Positions 27,024 to 37,368 of a stretch of 64,000 nt of DNA are shown piece by piece. Numbering within the stretch: the stretch's first letter is position 1; every line of letters starts with the position of its first letter. The notes below the pieces were generated by a model. That model saw only the letters and a program-made list of their open reading frames with translations, was not told where the DNA came from and made no database searches. The position numbers and the translations under genes were made by a program. The stretch spans positions 248,001-312,000 of the forward strand of contig WRIU01000001.1 in assembly GCA_009782565.1 (NCBI GenBank), in the 5' to 3' direction. The stretch comes from Betaproteobacteria bacterium (GTDB taxonomy: Bacteria; Pseudomonadota; Gammaproteobacteria; Burkholderiales; Rhodocyclaceae).

Positions 27024-27674
27024 TTATAACTGCGCCAGGGCGCGGTAAGCCGCCGCCTGTTTGCCAGGGTCGGCAGCACCGAACACATCGGAGACGACCG
27101 CCACGAGATCGGCTCCGGCCTCGAAGAGCCTGTCCGCGTTATCGAGGGTAATGCCCCCGATGGCCGCGACCGCCACGTTCGATTCCAGTTCGTGCCGCGC
27201 CCGCGTGAGCAGTTCGAGCGGCGTGCACGGCGCTTCCGGCTTGGTGACAGAAGCGAACATCGCGCCAAAAGCCACATAGTCGGCTCCCGCCGCTGCGCCT
27301 AGCACCGCCCTCTCCCACTCGCCGTAACACGACACCCCGAGAATGCGCCCCGACCCAAGCGCATTCATCGCCCGGCGTGCAAGCAGCATGTCACCATCGC
27401 CGCGCCCGAGGTGGACGCCATCGGCAGCAATCTCGACCGCCAACTCCAGGCTATCGTTGATAATGAGCGGCACTCCGACGGCACGGCACAGCGCGAGCAG
27501 CCGGGACGCCTGTTCGCGGCGTAGCGCCGGATGAGCAAGTTTATTGCGATATTGCAGCATCGCCGGACGAGCCGCGAGAACACGGGCGCTTATTTCCAGC
27601 AAGCGCGCGGTATTGAATTCATCCGGCGTCACCGCATAAAGTCCCCGCCACAAAGACTGCCTGATTTTATCCAT
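27024..27674 (-). CDS. thiE: Thiamine-phosphate synthase ThiE
   Basis: A 216-residue TIM-barrel enzyme that joins HMP-pyrophosphate and the thiazole phosphate to give thiamine monophosphate. Family motifs in order: GLYAVTPD, MLQYRNK, LIINDSLELAVEIAADGVHLGRGD, GVSCY, DYVAFGAMFASVTKP and AIGGIT. A segment AAGADYVAFGAMF replaces the usual GPVFPT phosphate-loop sequence but keeps the TKP. No TPP riboswitch was seen upstream. The next gene on this strand is hemL, 130 bases on. Confidence 0.93.
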   Translation of the reverse strand: MDKIRQSLWRGLYAVTPDEFNTARLLEISARVLAARPAMLQYRNKLAHPALRREQASRLLALCRAVGVPLIINDSLELAVEIAADGVHLGRGDGDMLLARRAMNALGSGRILGVSCYGEWERAVLGAAAGADYVAFGAMFASVTKPEAPCTPLELLTRARHELESNVAVAAIGGITLDNADRLFEAGADLVAVVSDVFGAADPGKQAAAYRALAQL

Positions 27675-27877
27675 TATTTCCTTTTATCTATTTCGCCCCA
27701 GAAGGAATTTGCGAATGTACCGGTGCCTCATTTTTTGTCCGTACCCTCTTTTTTTAGGGGCATTTCCCCGTTCCGGGACTTTCTGCCTTTATCGAAACAC
27801 ATTCTTTGCGGTATGCTTGCGAGTGGCTGCAATAAGGCTACAAAAAATGGGGCGTTACGTTCTCAGGGGCACAGCGC

Positions 27878-28264
27878 ATGGATTTAAGCGGACTCAAAGT
27901 GATGATTATCGACGACAGTAACACCATCCGTCGCAGCGCCGAGATTTTTCTCAGTCAGGCGGGCTGCCAGGTATTGCTGGCCGAGGATGGTTTTGACGCA
28001 TTGGCGAAAATCACAGACCATCACCCGGATGTTATTTTCGTCGACATCATGATGCCGCGGCTCGATGGTTACCAGACCTGCGCTCTGATCAAGAAAAACC
28101 CCAAACTGGCGTCAACACCGGTCATCATGCTGTCCTCAAAGGATGGGCTTTTCGACCGCGCACGCGGCCGCATGGTGGGTTCCGACGAATATCTCACTAA
28201 ACCTTTCACGAAAGACAGCCTCATCAGGGCAGTTACAGAACATAGCGGTGTCCACTTGCGATGA
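27878..28264 (+). CDS. pilG: Twitching motility response regulator PilG
   Basis: Stand-alone CheY-like receiver of 128 residues: IDDS acidic pocket, phospho-acceptor Asp56 in VIFVDIMMP, Lys108 in YLTKPF. It is the first gene of a Pil-Chp cluster (pilG-pilH-pilI-pilJ-chpA). In Pseudomonas aeruginosa PilG acts with PilB and the type IV pilus extension side. The start MDLSGLKVMIIDDS fits PilG. It begins 203 bases from the divergent thiE, where its promoter should lie. Confidence 0.93.
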   Translation: MDLSGLKVMIIDDSNTIRRSAEIFLSQAGCQVLLAEDGFDALAKITDHHPDVIFVDIMMPRLDGYQTCALIKKNPKLASTPVIMLSSKDGLFDRARGRMVGSDEYLTKPFTKDSLIRAVTEHSGVHLR

Positions 28265-28295
28265 ACACCCCTTGCAATTCCCAATGGAAAAAACA

Positions 28296-28661
28296 ATGGC
28301 CATCAGAAAAATACTCGTAGTCGATGATTCGCCCACTGAGCGGCTGGCGCTGTCCGAGACTCTGACTCGCAACGGCTACGAGGTCGTCACCGCCGAAAGC
28401 GGCGAAGACGCCATCACCAAAAGTTGCAGTGAATTGCCCGACCTGATCCTGATGGATGTCGTCATGCCCGGCATGAACGGTTATCAGGCCACGCGCACAA
28501 TCTCGCGTGGAGAGACCACGCGCGGCATCCCGATCATCATGTGTACCAGCAAGGGGCTCGAAACAGACAAAATCTGGGGTATGCGCCAAGGCGCATACGA
28601 CTACATCGTCAAACCTCTCGACTTCACCGCCCTGCTCGCGCGCATCAAGAGCATCGGTTAA
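28296..28661 (+). CDS. pilH: Twitching motility response regulator PilH
   Basis: A second stand-alone receiver, 121 residues, beginning MAIRKILVVDDSPTE. Phospho-acceptor Asp54 is in LILMDVVMPGMNGYQATR and Lys106 in YIVKPLDF. PilH modulates the retraction output of the Pil-Chp system. The frame opens far upstream and ATG 28284 (MEKTMAIRK) is possible, but ATG 28296 matches the family start and has GGAAA upstream. The gap to pilG is 31 bases. Confidence 0.92.
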   Translation: MAIRKILVVDDSPTERLALSETLTRNGYEVVTAESGEDAITKSCSELPDLILMDVVMPGMNGYQATRTISRGETTRGIPIIMCTSKGLETDKIWGMRQGAYDYIVKPLDFTALLARIKSIG

Positions 28662-28669
28662 AACACACC

Positions 28670-29185
28670 ATGTCCAAACGGACCAGCCTACGCGAATTCC
28701 AGGAAAACCTTACCCGCCGCCTGGCAAATGTTCACGCAAGTGAACGCAGGAGCCTGCTCGGGGTACAGGCAGGTAACGAACATTGGCTTCTCAGTTTGCC
28801 GGAGTCCGGTGAAATCGTCTCTCCGCCCGCGCTGGCACCGGTTCCGCTCACGCATGAGTGGTATCGTGGTCTGGTCAATGTTCGGGGGGTCTTATACAGT
28901 GTCGTCGATTTATCACGTTTCCACGATGGTCCGGCGATCTCCTCGCCCACCCCCCAGGCGCGTCTGCTGCTCGTCGGCGCGCGGCAGGGTGTGCACAGCG
29001 CCATCTTGGTATCGCGCGTATTGGGGCTGCGTAATGAAGAAGATTTCGAACCTGACGCCGAAGCGGACGACCCACGCCCTTGGGTTCTCGCGCGGTTTCG
29101 GGATACACATGACAACCTCTGGTTGCGGCTGGACGTTTCGCAACTTTTATCCAACAGCATTTTTCTCGACGTCGGCGTCAATTAG
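28670..29185 (+). CDS. pilI: CheW-like coupling protein PilI
   Basis: A 171-residue CheW-domain protein that should couple the receptor PilJ to the kinase ChpA. CheW features include LPESGEIVSPPALAPVPLTHEWYRGLVNVRGVLYSVVDL and RLLLVGARQGVHSAILVSRVLGL. ATG 28670 (MSKRTSLREFQ) lies 8 bases after pilH. The frame is open upstream within pilH, but that part is antisense-like shadow sequence. Confidence 0.9.
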   Translation: MSKRTSLREFQENLTRRLANVHASERRSLLGVQAGNEHWLLSLPESGEIVSPPALAPVPLTHEWYRGLVNVRGVLYSVVDLSRFHDGPAISSPTPQARLLLVGARQGVHSAILVSRVLGLRNEEDFEPDAEADDPRPWVLARFRDTHDNLWLRLDVSQLLSNSIFLDVGVN

Positions 29186-29255
29186 GGCGAGGATATCCGC
29201 TTTCCAATAAAATCCGGTTTTCCTGTCGGTCGGCAACCGCAGTGGAGCAAGACAT

Positions 29256-31169
29256 ATGGCATTCAAGCTTTTTTCAAACAAATCATCCGGAACCGAACGT
29301 CCTTCGGATACAACCCTTCTGGAAGACAGGGGAGCCGCCATGCGGTCATCGACCGCCGAACGGATTTTCGCAGCCTCCGGAGCAAAGCCTGTCGGAGGCT
29401 CCTCGCGAGTCTCCTACCTGGCCGTATTGTTCATAGCGCTGATCGCGGGAACGGCCTTCCTGATGTTCCTCCAAACCAGGAACATCAGCGCGGTAACGCA
29501 ACAGGTCGCGTTGACGGGTGAATTGCAGGCTCTTTCGCAAAAAATCGCCAAAAACGGACAACTGGCTCTACAGGGGCAGATTGAGGCCTTCGATGAATTG
29601 AGGAAGGATCGCGAGCGCTTCAACGAGTTATTCAGGGCGCTGAATCAGGGAGAAACGCTTTCCGGGCAGGCTGGCCGGACACTTCTGGCGCCACAAATCA
29701 ACGAGCAGACAAGGCTCAGTGGTATCAGCGCAATCTGGCAGAATATGCAGCAGAACATCCGGGTGATCGTTGAGAAACAGAACCAGGATGAATTGATCAA
29801 GTTCACCAGCGCATCCAGGGACTTTCCAGAGAGCACCATACTTCGGCTAGCCGACCTTCAGGCCATGCCGGGCAGCGCATCGGAAAGCGTCCGCAAGTGG
29901 ATGTCCAATATCGGCAGCGACCAGGTGAAACTGGTTCAAATTCTGGCGGCCAGCAATGACCTGTCCAGGCAGTCGGCAGATATTTTCGGAAAACTCGGCG
30001 AACTGAGCGCCTCCTTTGCCTTGGCCACGGGCTTCTCCGGCACACTTTTGCGCCTGATCGGAGGTTGCGCGGCGGCTGCCTTGCTCGTGCTGATCCTCAT
30101 CGCCAAAGTGTATCGAACCGATGTCAACGTCCGTCAAGACAGCATTGACCGGCAACGCAGACTCTCTGAAGAAGAACGCAATCACACCCAGGCGGCGATC
30201 CTGCGCCTGATGAACGAAATGGGCGACCTTGCCGACGGCGACCTCACCATCCGTACCACGGTCTCGGAAGATATCACCGGAGCCATCGCGGACTCGGTGA
30301 ACTACACCATCGAAGAACTGGCGGCGCTGGTCAGCCGAATCAACGATGCTGCCGGGCGCGTGACGGGCGCAACCCAGACCGCCCAGCACACCTCCGCCGA
30401 ATTGCTCGATGCAACCGAGCGCCAGTCGCACCAGATCGAGGATGCCGGCGCGACCGTACAGAACATGGCGCAACAGATGATCGCCTCGTCCGAACGGGCG
30501 CTGCATACCGCCCAAGTCGCCCGCCGTTCGCTGGAGTCCGCGCGCAAAGGAGCCGACTCGGTAGAAAACACAATCCGCGGCATGAACGCCATCCGCGAAA
30601 AAATCCAGGAAACCTCCAAGCGCATCAAGCGCCTGGGCGAATCCTCACAGGAAATCGGCGAAATCGTGGAACTGATTTCCGACATTACCGAACAAACCAA
30701 CGTGCTGGCCCTGAACGCCGCCATCCAGGCGGCCTCAGCGGGAGAAGCCGGGCGCGGCTTCACCGTCGTTGCGGAAGAAGTACAGCGGCTGGCGGAACGT
30801 TCGGCTGAAGCCACCAAGCAAATTGCGGCCATCGTGAAAACCATTCAGACCGACACCCAGGACGCCGTCGGCGCAATGGAAAACGCCACCCGCGACGTGG
30901 TGGAAGGCGCGCGCCTGTCCGACGCGGCAGGCCAGGCGCTGGCCGAGATGGGCCAGGTGTCGATGGACGCGGCCCACCTGATCGAACAAATCTCCACCGA
31001 CACGCAAGATCAGGCCGCAGACGCCATTCGAGTAGCCGAATCAATGAAGGAGATACTTGCTATTACCGAACAAACGACTCACGGCACGAAGCAGACGGCG
31101 GAATCGGTCGGCCAGCTTGCCGACCTCGCGATCGAACTCAAGGGTTCAGTTTCCGGCTTCAAGGTCTGA
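29256..31169 (+). CDS. pilJ: Methyl-accepting chemotaxis protein PilJ
   Basis: Inner-membrane receptor of the Pil-Chp system, 637 residues. TM1 is at about 57-75 ([19 protein letters not shown]), followed by a helical PilJ-type periplasmic region, TM2 near 265-288 ([23 protein letters not shown]), a HAMP-like segment, and the cytoplasmic signalling hairpin. Its conserved tip reads [24 protein letters not shown]. It should sense pilin or surface contact and control ChpA kinase. A cytoplasmic N-terminal extension of about 55 residues precedes TM1. Confidence 0.93.
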   Translation: MAFKLFSNKSSGTERPSDTTLLEDRGAAMRSSTAERIFAASGAKPVGGSSRVSYLAVLFIALIAGTAFLMFLQTRNISAVTQQVALTGELQALSQKIAKNGQLALQGQIEAFDELRKDRERFNELFRALNQGETLSGQAGRTLLAPQINEQTRLSGISAIWQNMQQNIRVIVEKQNQDELIKFTSASRDFPESTILRLADLQAMPGSASESVRKWMSNIGSDQVKLVQILAASNDLSRQSADIFGKLGELSASFALATGFSGTLLRLIGGCAAAALLVLILIAKVYRTDVNVRQDSIDRQRRLSEEERNHTQAAILRLMNEMGDLADGDLTIRTTVSEDITGAIADSVNYTIEELAALVSRINDAAGRVTGATQTAQHTSAELLDATERQSHQIEDAGATVQNMAQQMIASSERALHTAQVARRSLESARKGADSVENTIRGMNAIREKIQETSKRIKRLGESSQEIGEIVELISDITEQTNVLALNAAIQAASAGEAGRGFTVVAEEVQRLAERSAEATKQIAAIVKTIQTDTQDAVGAMENATRDVVEGARLSDAAGQALAEMGQVSMDAAHLIEQISTDTQDQAADAIRVAESMKEILAITEQTTHGTKQTAESVGQLADLAIELKGSVSGFKV

Positions 31170-31195
31170 ACAGGGAATAGCACAGGGTTGCCTTC

Positions 31196-34100
31196 ATGAC
31201 GCACGCCAACGAACCGGATCTCGGTCCGCTTACATGGGTCAAAAGCGAGATCGATCAGGCGCTGTCGCATGCGGCTGAGAGCCTGCAAGCTGCGCTCGAA
31301 TCGGAGGATGGCGCCTCCAAGGTACAATTCGCGCAAACCCATCTGCACCAGGCCAGCGGAGCTTTATCCATCATCGGGCTGGACGGGCTGACAAATTTCA
31401 CCGCAGCGCTGGATTTGTTCCTTGCCGCACTTGCCAAAAATGAGCTGCCGCTTGATGAAACGCGGATTGCTCTTGGTCGCCGCGCGCTTGCCAGCATCGC
31501 CAACTATCTCGAAGAACTGGTTCACGGCACGCCCGACCAGCCCCTGCGCTTGCTGCCGCTGTACCGGGAACTCGTGTCTGCCCGCGGTGAAGCGGCTCCC
31601 TCGCCCGCCGACCTCTTTTTCCCAGACCTGAGTGTACGCATCCCCCCGCGCGACGAAGCGCCGAAACTCGATATGGAGCAACGGCAGCAGCAACGCCGGG
31701 CCATGCGTCTGAGCTTCCAGCGTGGGCTGCTCGACTGGCTGCGTCAGCCAAACGCTGACAGCATCGACGCGATGCGCGCAGCCCTGGCCAGTGTCGAACT
31801 AGCCGAAGACAATCCAGGGATGCGTTCCCTGTGGTGGGCCGGGCAAGCGTTTATCGACACGCTGCCCGACATGCCGGCCGATGACCTGCCTGCCGCTAAA
31901 CTCCTGTTGCCCCGGATCGAATCCCAGTTGCACCGCGCTGGAGACAGCCCGCAGCAAACTTTGCCCGAACGCCTGTTGCGCGAACTGCTTTACCACATCG
32001 CCAGCCGACCGGCCTCCACGCCGATGCTGCAAGCAGCGCGCCAGACATGGCAGCTTGAGGCTCTGATCCCTGAAGAAGGTGCGCTCGTCAGCGACCTGCC
32101 CTTGGGGCCGCTGCTCCAGGAACTGCACGCACGCCTTACCCGTATCAAGGATGAGTGGAACGCCATCGGCGAACGCGGCGCAACGGTGCTATCCGAATTC
32201 AATGTCCAACTCGAAGCGTTCACGAAAACCACCGCCCCGCTTGGCCGTCCCGTCCTCTACCGGCTGCTCGGCGGTATGAGCCGCTTCATTGCCTGGCTGA
32301 ACGCGAACCCGGAACATTATTCGGAACCTATCGCCCTCGAATTCGCCACTGCCCTTCTGCTGGCGGAAGCATCCCTCAACCGTGGGCTGCCCGACCCCAG
32401 CTTCCAGGCTCAGGTAGGCGATGCGCTCTCCAGGCTGGAGGCGCTTGCGCGCGGCGAAGAACTCGGTGCGCCGCCTAGCGCAACCAGTGTCGAATCCGCA
32501 CGCAAACAACAAGAAAAAGAAGCGATTGCCCAGCTCTCGCGCGAAATTCTTTCCAGCCTCGCCACCATCGAACAAACCCTCGACGACTTTTTCCGCGACC
32601 ACTCGAAACGCGCGCCTCTGGAAACCCTCCACACGCCGCTGCACCAGGTCGAAGGCGCGCTGTCCCTGCTCGGCGAGAACGACGCCATTTCCCTGATCCG
32701 GGAAGCCGGCGAGATCATTGATAACCTGTCCAAGCAGGATTCACCCGTCGACGATGCCGAACTCACCGAACTTGCGCGGCGTTTCTCGGCTCTGGGATTC
32801 TTCGTCCAGTCGCTGCCATACAACCGCACCTCCGTTGCACATTTCCTGAGCCCGGCCACCGCCTCCACACAGCCGAAGCCCATCGGCACCAGCCTACCGG
32901 AACTGTCCGACGTTTCCGCAGTTCCGGTTCGCGCGAAGCCACAGTCCAAAGAGCCTTCCGCTCGCCTGTCCGACGGTATCGAGACTTTCCCGGCTTTCGA
33001 GATCGAAACCGAGGCAGAAGCAGAAATCGAAGTATCGCTGGAATCGTCCACGGAGCCGAAAACCGCCCGACCATCGGCAGCTACTACCGACAGCCGCATC
33101 CCTGCTCCTCAAACAACCCAGGCAGACCTCGATGCCGAATTGCTTGCTATCTTCATTGAAGAGGCGCGCGAGGTACTGAAATCGGTCATCGACCATCTCA
33201 AGCTGCTCCGCGCCTCCCCCGGCAACCACGAAAATCTCACTGTCATCCGGCGCGGATTCCATACCCTCAAGGGCAGTGGCCGCATGGTCGGCCTGACTGA
33301 TCTGGGTGAAGCTGCCTGGGGGATAGAACAGACCCTCAACCGCTGGCTACAGCTCGAATGGCAGGTCACTCCGCCACTGCTGAAACTGCTTGCCATCGCC
33401 CACCGCGAATTTACGGCCTGGGTCGGTCAAATCGACAAGAAAGCCGAATACTGGCGCGATGTCTCAGCGCTCCTGGAAGAATCCGAACGCCTTCGCAACA
33501 GCAGCGCGCCCATCGAACAAGCCGTGCCAACGACTGCATCCGAACTTGAAGTTGCGCCCGAAGCTGAACCTGAACAGGCCGAACCGGAAGTCGACCTCGA
33601 AACTGCGACCGAGTTTTTCAATCTTGACCTCAATCTCCAGCAAACCGAAGAGGCAGAAGCCGAAGAACCGGAGCCCATCCCCGCCCAGCCCATACCAGAG
33701 GAGGAGGCATACGAGTTTGTCAACGATGACGAGGTTGATCTAGTCCCGCTTGATGAACCGGAAGCCCCCAGCCACACCGAGACCGCTGAACCTGAAACTT
33801 CTTCCCCCAAGGCAGCAGAACCGCCCGTGCGCGCCAAGGTCAAGCGACCAGCCGTACCGAAATTCGAGCCTTTCGATTTTTCACCGTTCACATCCGACCC
33901 TGACGGAAAACCAGGAGATTTCAGTCTCGAAGATTTCAATCTCGAAAAATTCGCCCCTGAGACATCCACGAGCGGGATGGTCGAATTCGACTTTGGAACA
34001 TCTACGAGCGGGACAGTCGGATTTGACTTTGAAGCTTCCAGTAGCGGAGCAATCGGATTCGATCTTGGAACATCCGGGCGCAAAGCGCCCAAACCTGATC

Positions 34101-37100
34101 AAACATTCCCCACCAGCGAAGAAAAACCGTCTGAAGACGAGCTGGGCACCGCCCCTTTCATTCAGGACGAGACGAGCGAAACAAGCGTTCCCGAAGCCGA
34201 AAGCTCCTCCGGAACGTGGGAACAGGAAATTCCCGATATTTCAATCGAAGAAACGATTCAAACCGAAACCGACTCCGCTGCTGAAGAGCCATCGTCCGAA
34301 TTTGAGATTGAGATCGAGCTTGAGCCTGAATTCGAGGTAGAGGTAGAAGCAGAGCCTGAACCCGAGTTCGAGCCAGAACCAGAACTCAAATCCGACTCCG
34401 ACACGCTCTATATCGACGGTATAGAGATATCGCAGGCATTGTTTGAACTCTATGTAACCGAAGCCCAGGCGCATATCATCACGCTGCACCAGGAGTTCGA
34501 CCACCTTGCCGACAACCCCGTTTTGCTGTTGCCAGAAGCCTCCTTGCGCGCCGCGCATTCATGCGCGGGCATCTCCGGCACCGCGCACTGCACCCCGCTA
34601 TACACACTCGGCAAGGCACTGGAACTGGCGCAGCAGCGCATTCACGACCTGAAACGCCCACCGACGGCCAACGAACTGGATCTGTTCAAGACCAGCGCCG
34701 ATACGCTGGACAATATGCTGACCAAGGTCATCAACCTGCAAATGCCGCTGGAAACGCCGGAACTGATCGAACAACTCGACAGCGTCGGCTTTGAGCTGCC
34801 CGCCCTTGACTCCCAAAAGACCGACGATAAGGCCATTGCCGAGGTTGTGGCGAAAGTTTTCCCCGAAGCTGCCGCAAGCATCCAATCCGAACCCGCGCTG
34901 AAACCGCTCTCCCCGACGACCAGCGGTTCGCCGCTGATTCACGACGAAATCGACGAACAACTGCTCCCGATCTTCCTCGAAGAAGCAGGGGAACTGATCA
35001 ACGCGCTGCATACCACCCTGCGCGCCTGGAACGGCGACCTCACCGACACCGTGCATTCCATGCTCGTAAAACGGCAACTGCACACCCTGAAGGGCAGCGC
35101 GCGGATGGCCGGGGCAATGGTTCTGGGCAACCGGGTGCACCAGCTCGAATCCCGCATGGAATCGGCACTCAATGCCGGAGGCGACGTTGCCGCCCTCGTC
35201 GACGAAATCGCCTCCGCAGTGGATGGCGTCGAACAGATGGTCGCCGTACTGAGTGCTGGCCCGGTTCCTGAAATTCCCGCTGCCGAAACTGCGGTTGAGC
35301 CACCTGCCGATCCCTCTATCCCGCCTGTCGCCGCCGACAGCCCCGCCAGGCACAGCGTGTTCGCCGGAACGGCGGCTCCTCACGCCGCGATTGCGCCTAA
35401 GCCTCCTTCCGTTACTACCGCCGTCTCCCGCACGTCGTCCGAGAGCGAGTCCATCGGCAGCGCCCTGCGCGTGCGCGCGGAGATGGTCGACGGCTTCGTC
35501 AATGACGCCAGCGAAATTGGTGTTGCCCGCACCCGGATCGAAGGCGAATTGCGCCTGTTGCGCCACAGCCTGCTCGATCTCACCGAAAACGTCATTCGCC
35601 TCCGCAATCAGTTGCGCGAAATCGAAATCCAGGCCGACGCACAGATGCAGACCCGCGTCGCCCAAGCTGAAAGCAGCCGTACCGCGTTCGACCCGCTGGA
35701 GATGGACCGCTACACCCGCTTGCAGGAACTCACGCGGATGATGGCCGAGAGCGTCAACGACGTCACCACGGTGCAGCAGAACCTGCTGAAGAACCTCGAC
35801 AGCGCCGACTTCGCCCTGCACAGCCAGGCGCGTACCACCCGCGAATTGCAACAGGCGCTGATGCGGGTACGCATGGTTCCGTTCGACAGTCTCGCCGTGC
35901 GCCTGTACCGTATCGTGCGACGGGGCGCCAGGGATCTCGGCAAGCGCGCCAACCTCGACCTGCGCGGCGGCGGCATCGAAATCGACCGCAGCGTGCTCGA
36001 CCACATCGTCGCGCCGCTCGAACACCTGCTTCGCAACGCGCTGGCACACGGCATTGAGCCGCCGGAAGTGCGACGGGCGAAGAACAAACCCGAAATCGGC
36101 CAAATCACGCTCACGACGCGCCAGGAAGGCAACGAAATCGTCATCGAACTGGCCGACGATGGCGCAGGGCTGGATTTCGAGCGTATCGCCGAAAACGCCC
36201 GCGAACGTGGACTGCTTGGGCCTGACGAGGCCACCGATGAACGGTGGCTCGCCAGTATGATTTTCCTTCCCGGCTTCACGACTGCCGAAAAAGTGACTGC
36301 CGTTTCCGGCCGTGGGGTCGGCATGGACGTCGTAAAGGCTGAAACCGCCGCAGTCGGCGGCCGGATCGACGTCTCTTCCACTCCCGGCACGGGGACGATG
36401 TTCAGCATCTACCTGCCGCTCACCCTGGCTGTCACCCAGGCGCTGCTGGTACGCTCCGGCACCCAGCATTACGCGATCCCGGCGAGCATGATTTCGCAGA
36501 TCATGGAACTGAAGATCGACGCCATCGAGCGCCTGCGGGCGGAAGGCAGCATCGGATGGCTTGGACAGCAATACGGCTACCGCTACCTGCCTAACCTGCT
36601 CGGCAACCCCGCCGCCCAACCAGAAATCGGCCACTATAGCTGGGTACTGCTGCTGCATTCCGGTTCGCAAACCCTGGCCCTGCATGTGGACGGACTGCGC
36701 GGCCATCAGGAAATCATCGTCAAGAACGCCGGCCCGCAACTGGCCCGCATCGTCGGCATGTCCGGAGCTACCGTACTCGGCAACGGCGAGATCGTGCTCA
36801 TTATCAATCCGGTCGCGATGGCGAGCCGCGAGATCACCTATGGCCAGGCAAGCAGGCTTCCCGGAGCGATATCGGCAATGATCGAAGCCATATCGGAACC
36901 GGAAGCCGAGCACGAACCAACGGTCATGGTGGTCGACGATTCGCTGACCGTGCGAAAGGTCACCAGCCGTCTGCTGGAGCGCGAGGGCTATCGTGTCATC
37001 ACTGCAAAAGATGGCGTCGACGCCATCGAGTCGCTGATCGACAATATGCCTGACGTGATTCTCTCCGACATCGAAATGCCGCGTATGGACGGCTTCGATC

Positions 37101-37282
37101 TCGTCCGCAACATCCGTGCCGATGCCAAGCTGAGAAACGTGCCGATTATCATGATTACCTCGCGGCTGGCCGACAAACATCGCAACTACGCGATGGAAAT
37201 CGGCGCAAACCATTACCTCGGCAAACCCTACCAAGAGGAAGAACTGCTCGGCCTGATCGCCGGTTATACACGGCGGGCATGA
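31196..37282 (+). CDS. chpA: Hybrid chemotaxis histidine kinase ChpA (PilL)
   Basis: A 2028-residue CheA-type kinase of the Pil-Chp system. Canonical Hpt motifs H-T-L-K-G-S lie at His689 and His1296. A third Hpt-like domain has H-S-C-A-G-I at His1121, missing the usual Lys, and further degenerate Hpt-like helices precede His689. The CheA core follows: dimerisation helices (~1420-1540), N-box EHLLRNALAHGIEPPEVR (~1609), G-boxes ADDGAGLD and GRGVGMDVV, a CheW-like domain (~1735-1880), and a C-terminal receiver with Asp1958 in SDIEMPRMDG. Long acidic, Glu/Pro-rich linkers separate Hpt domains; one contains three 12-residue repeats (923-958). The start is 26 bases after pilJ. Confidence 0.94.
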   Translation: MTHANEPDLGPLTWVKSEIDQALSHAAESLQAALESEDGASKVQFAQTHLHQASGALSIIGLDGLTNFTAALDLFLAALAKNELPLDETRIALGRRALASIANYLEELVHGTPDQPLRLLPLYRELVSARGEAAPSPADLFFPDLSVRIPPRDEAPKLDMEQRQQQRRAMRLSFQRGLLDWLRQPNADSIDAMRAALASVELAEDNPGMRSLWWAGQAFIDTLPDMPADDLPAAKLLLPRIESQLHRAGDSPQQTLPERLLRELLYHIASRPASTPMLQAARQTWQLEALIPEEGALVSDLPLGPLLQELHARLTRIKDEWNAIGERGATVLSEFNVQLEAFTKTTAPLGRPVLYRLLGGMSRFIAWLNANPEHYSEPIALEFATALLLAEASLNRGLPDPSFQAQVGDALSRLEALARGEELGAPPSATSVESARKQQEKEAIAQLSREILSSLATIEQTLDDFFRDHSKRAPLETLHTPLHQVEGALSLLGENDAISLIREAGEIIDNLSKQDSPVDDAELTELARRFSALGFFVQSLPYNRTSVAHFLSPATASTQPKPIGTSLPELSDVSAVPVRAKPQSKEPSARLSDGIETFPAFEIETEAEAEIEVSLESSTEPKTARPSAATTDSRIPAPQTTQADLDAELLAIFIEEAREVLKSVIDHLKLLRASPGNHENLTVIRRGFHTLKGSGRMVGLTDLGEAAWGIEQTLNRWLQLEWQVTPPLLKLLAIAHREFTAWVGQIDKKAEYWRDVSALLEESERLRNSSAPIEQAVPTTASELEVAPEAEPEQAEPEVDLETATEFFNLDLNLQQTEEAEAEEPEPIPAQPIPEEEAYEFVNDDEVDLVPLDEPEAPSHTETAEPETSSPKAAEPPVRAKVKRPAVPKFEPFDFSPFTSDPDGKPGDFSLEDFNLEKFAPETSTSGMVEFDFGTSTSGTVGFDFEASSSGAIGFDLGTSGRKAPKPDQTFPTSEEKPSEDELGTAPFIQDETSETSVPEAESSSGTWEQEIPDISIEETIQTETDSAAEEPSSEFEIEIELEPEFEVEVEAEPEPEFEPEPELKSDSDTLYIDGIEISQALFELYVTEAQAHIITLHQEFDHLADNPVLLLPEASLRAAHSCAGISGTAHCTPLYTLGKALELAQQRIHDLKRPPTANELDLFKTSADTLDNMLTKVINLQMPLETPELIEQLDSVGFELPALDSQKTDDKAIAEVVAKVFPEAAASIQSEPALKPLSPTTSGSPLIHDEIDEQLLPIFLEEAGELINALHTTLRAWNGDLTDTVHSMLVKRQLHTLKGSARMAGAMVLGNRVHQLESRMESALNAGGDVAALVDEIASAVDGVEQMVAVLSAGPVPEIPAAETAVEPPADPSIPPVAADSPARHSVFAGTAAPHAAIAPKPPSVTTAVSRTSSESESIGSALRVRAEMVDGFVNDASEIGVARTRIEGELRLLRHSLLDLTENVIRLRNQLREIEIQADAQMQTRVAQAESSRTAFDPLEMDRYTRLQELTRMMAESVNDVTTVQQNLLKNLDSADFALHSQARTTRELQQALMRVRMVPFDSLAVRLYRIVRRGARDLGKRANLDLRGGGIEIDRSVLDHIVAPLEHLLRNALAHGIEPPEVRRAKNKPEIGQITLTTRQEGNEIVIELADDGAGLDFERIAENARERGLLGPDEATDERWLASMIFLPGFTTAEKVTAVSGRGVGMDVVKAETAAVGGRIDVSSTPGTGTMFSIYLPLTLAVTQALLVRSGTQHYAIPASMISQIMELKIDAIERLRAEGSIGWLGQQYGYRYLPNLLGNPAAQPEIGHYSWVLLLHSGSQTLALHVDGLRGHQEIIVKNAGPQLARIVGMSGATVLGNGEIVLIINPVAMASREITYGQASRLPGAISAMIEAISEPEAEHEPTVMVVDDSLTVRKVTSRLLEREGYRVITAKDGVDAIESLIDNMPDVILSDIEMPRMDGFDLVRNIRADAKLRNVPIIMITSRLADKHRNYAMEIGANHYLGKPYQEEELLGLIAGYTRRA
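33962..34069 (+). repeat. Three 36-bp tandem repeats inside chpA linker
   Basis: Units at 33962-33997, 33998-34033 and 34034-34069, with a partial fourth to about 34078. Each encodes 12 residues of the pattern T-S-T-S-G-x-V-x-F-D-F-G (third unit A-S-S-S-G-A-I-G-F-D-L-G). They lie between Hpt domains in an acidic linker. The 36-bp unit keeps the frame, so copy number can change without breaking the gene. Confidence 0.9.
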
Positions 37283-37368
37283 CGATGTAACGCAACGTCA
37301 GCATATATGCGGCGCGCTGTTTCAATTCGCACACCACGTAACCGATCCGGACAGCGTAAAATGCGTGC

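Noticed and set aside
27675-27877. TPP riboswitch upstream of thiE
   Set aside because: The conserved thi-box sequence is not present in the region between thiE and pilG on either strand.
34598-37234. Minus-strand ORF of 878 codons opposite chpA
   Set aside because: Complementary to the CheA core, which is clearly conserved; no domain or start signal in the antisense frame.
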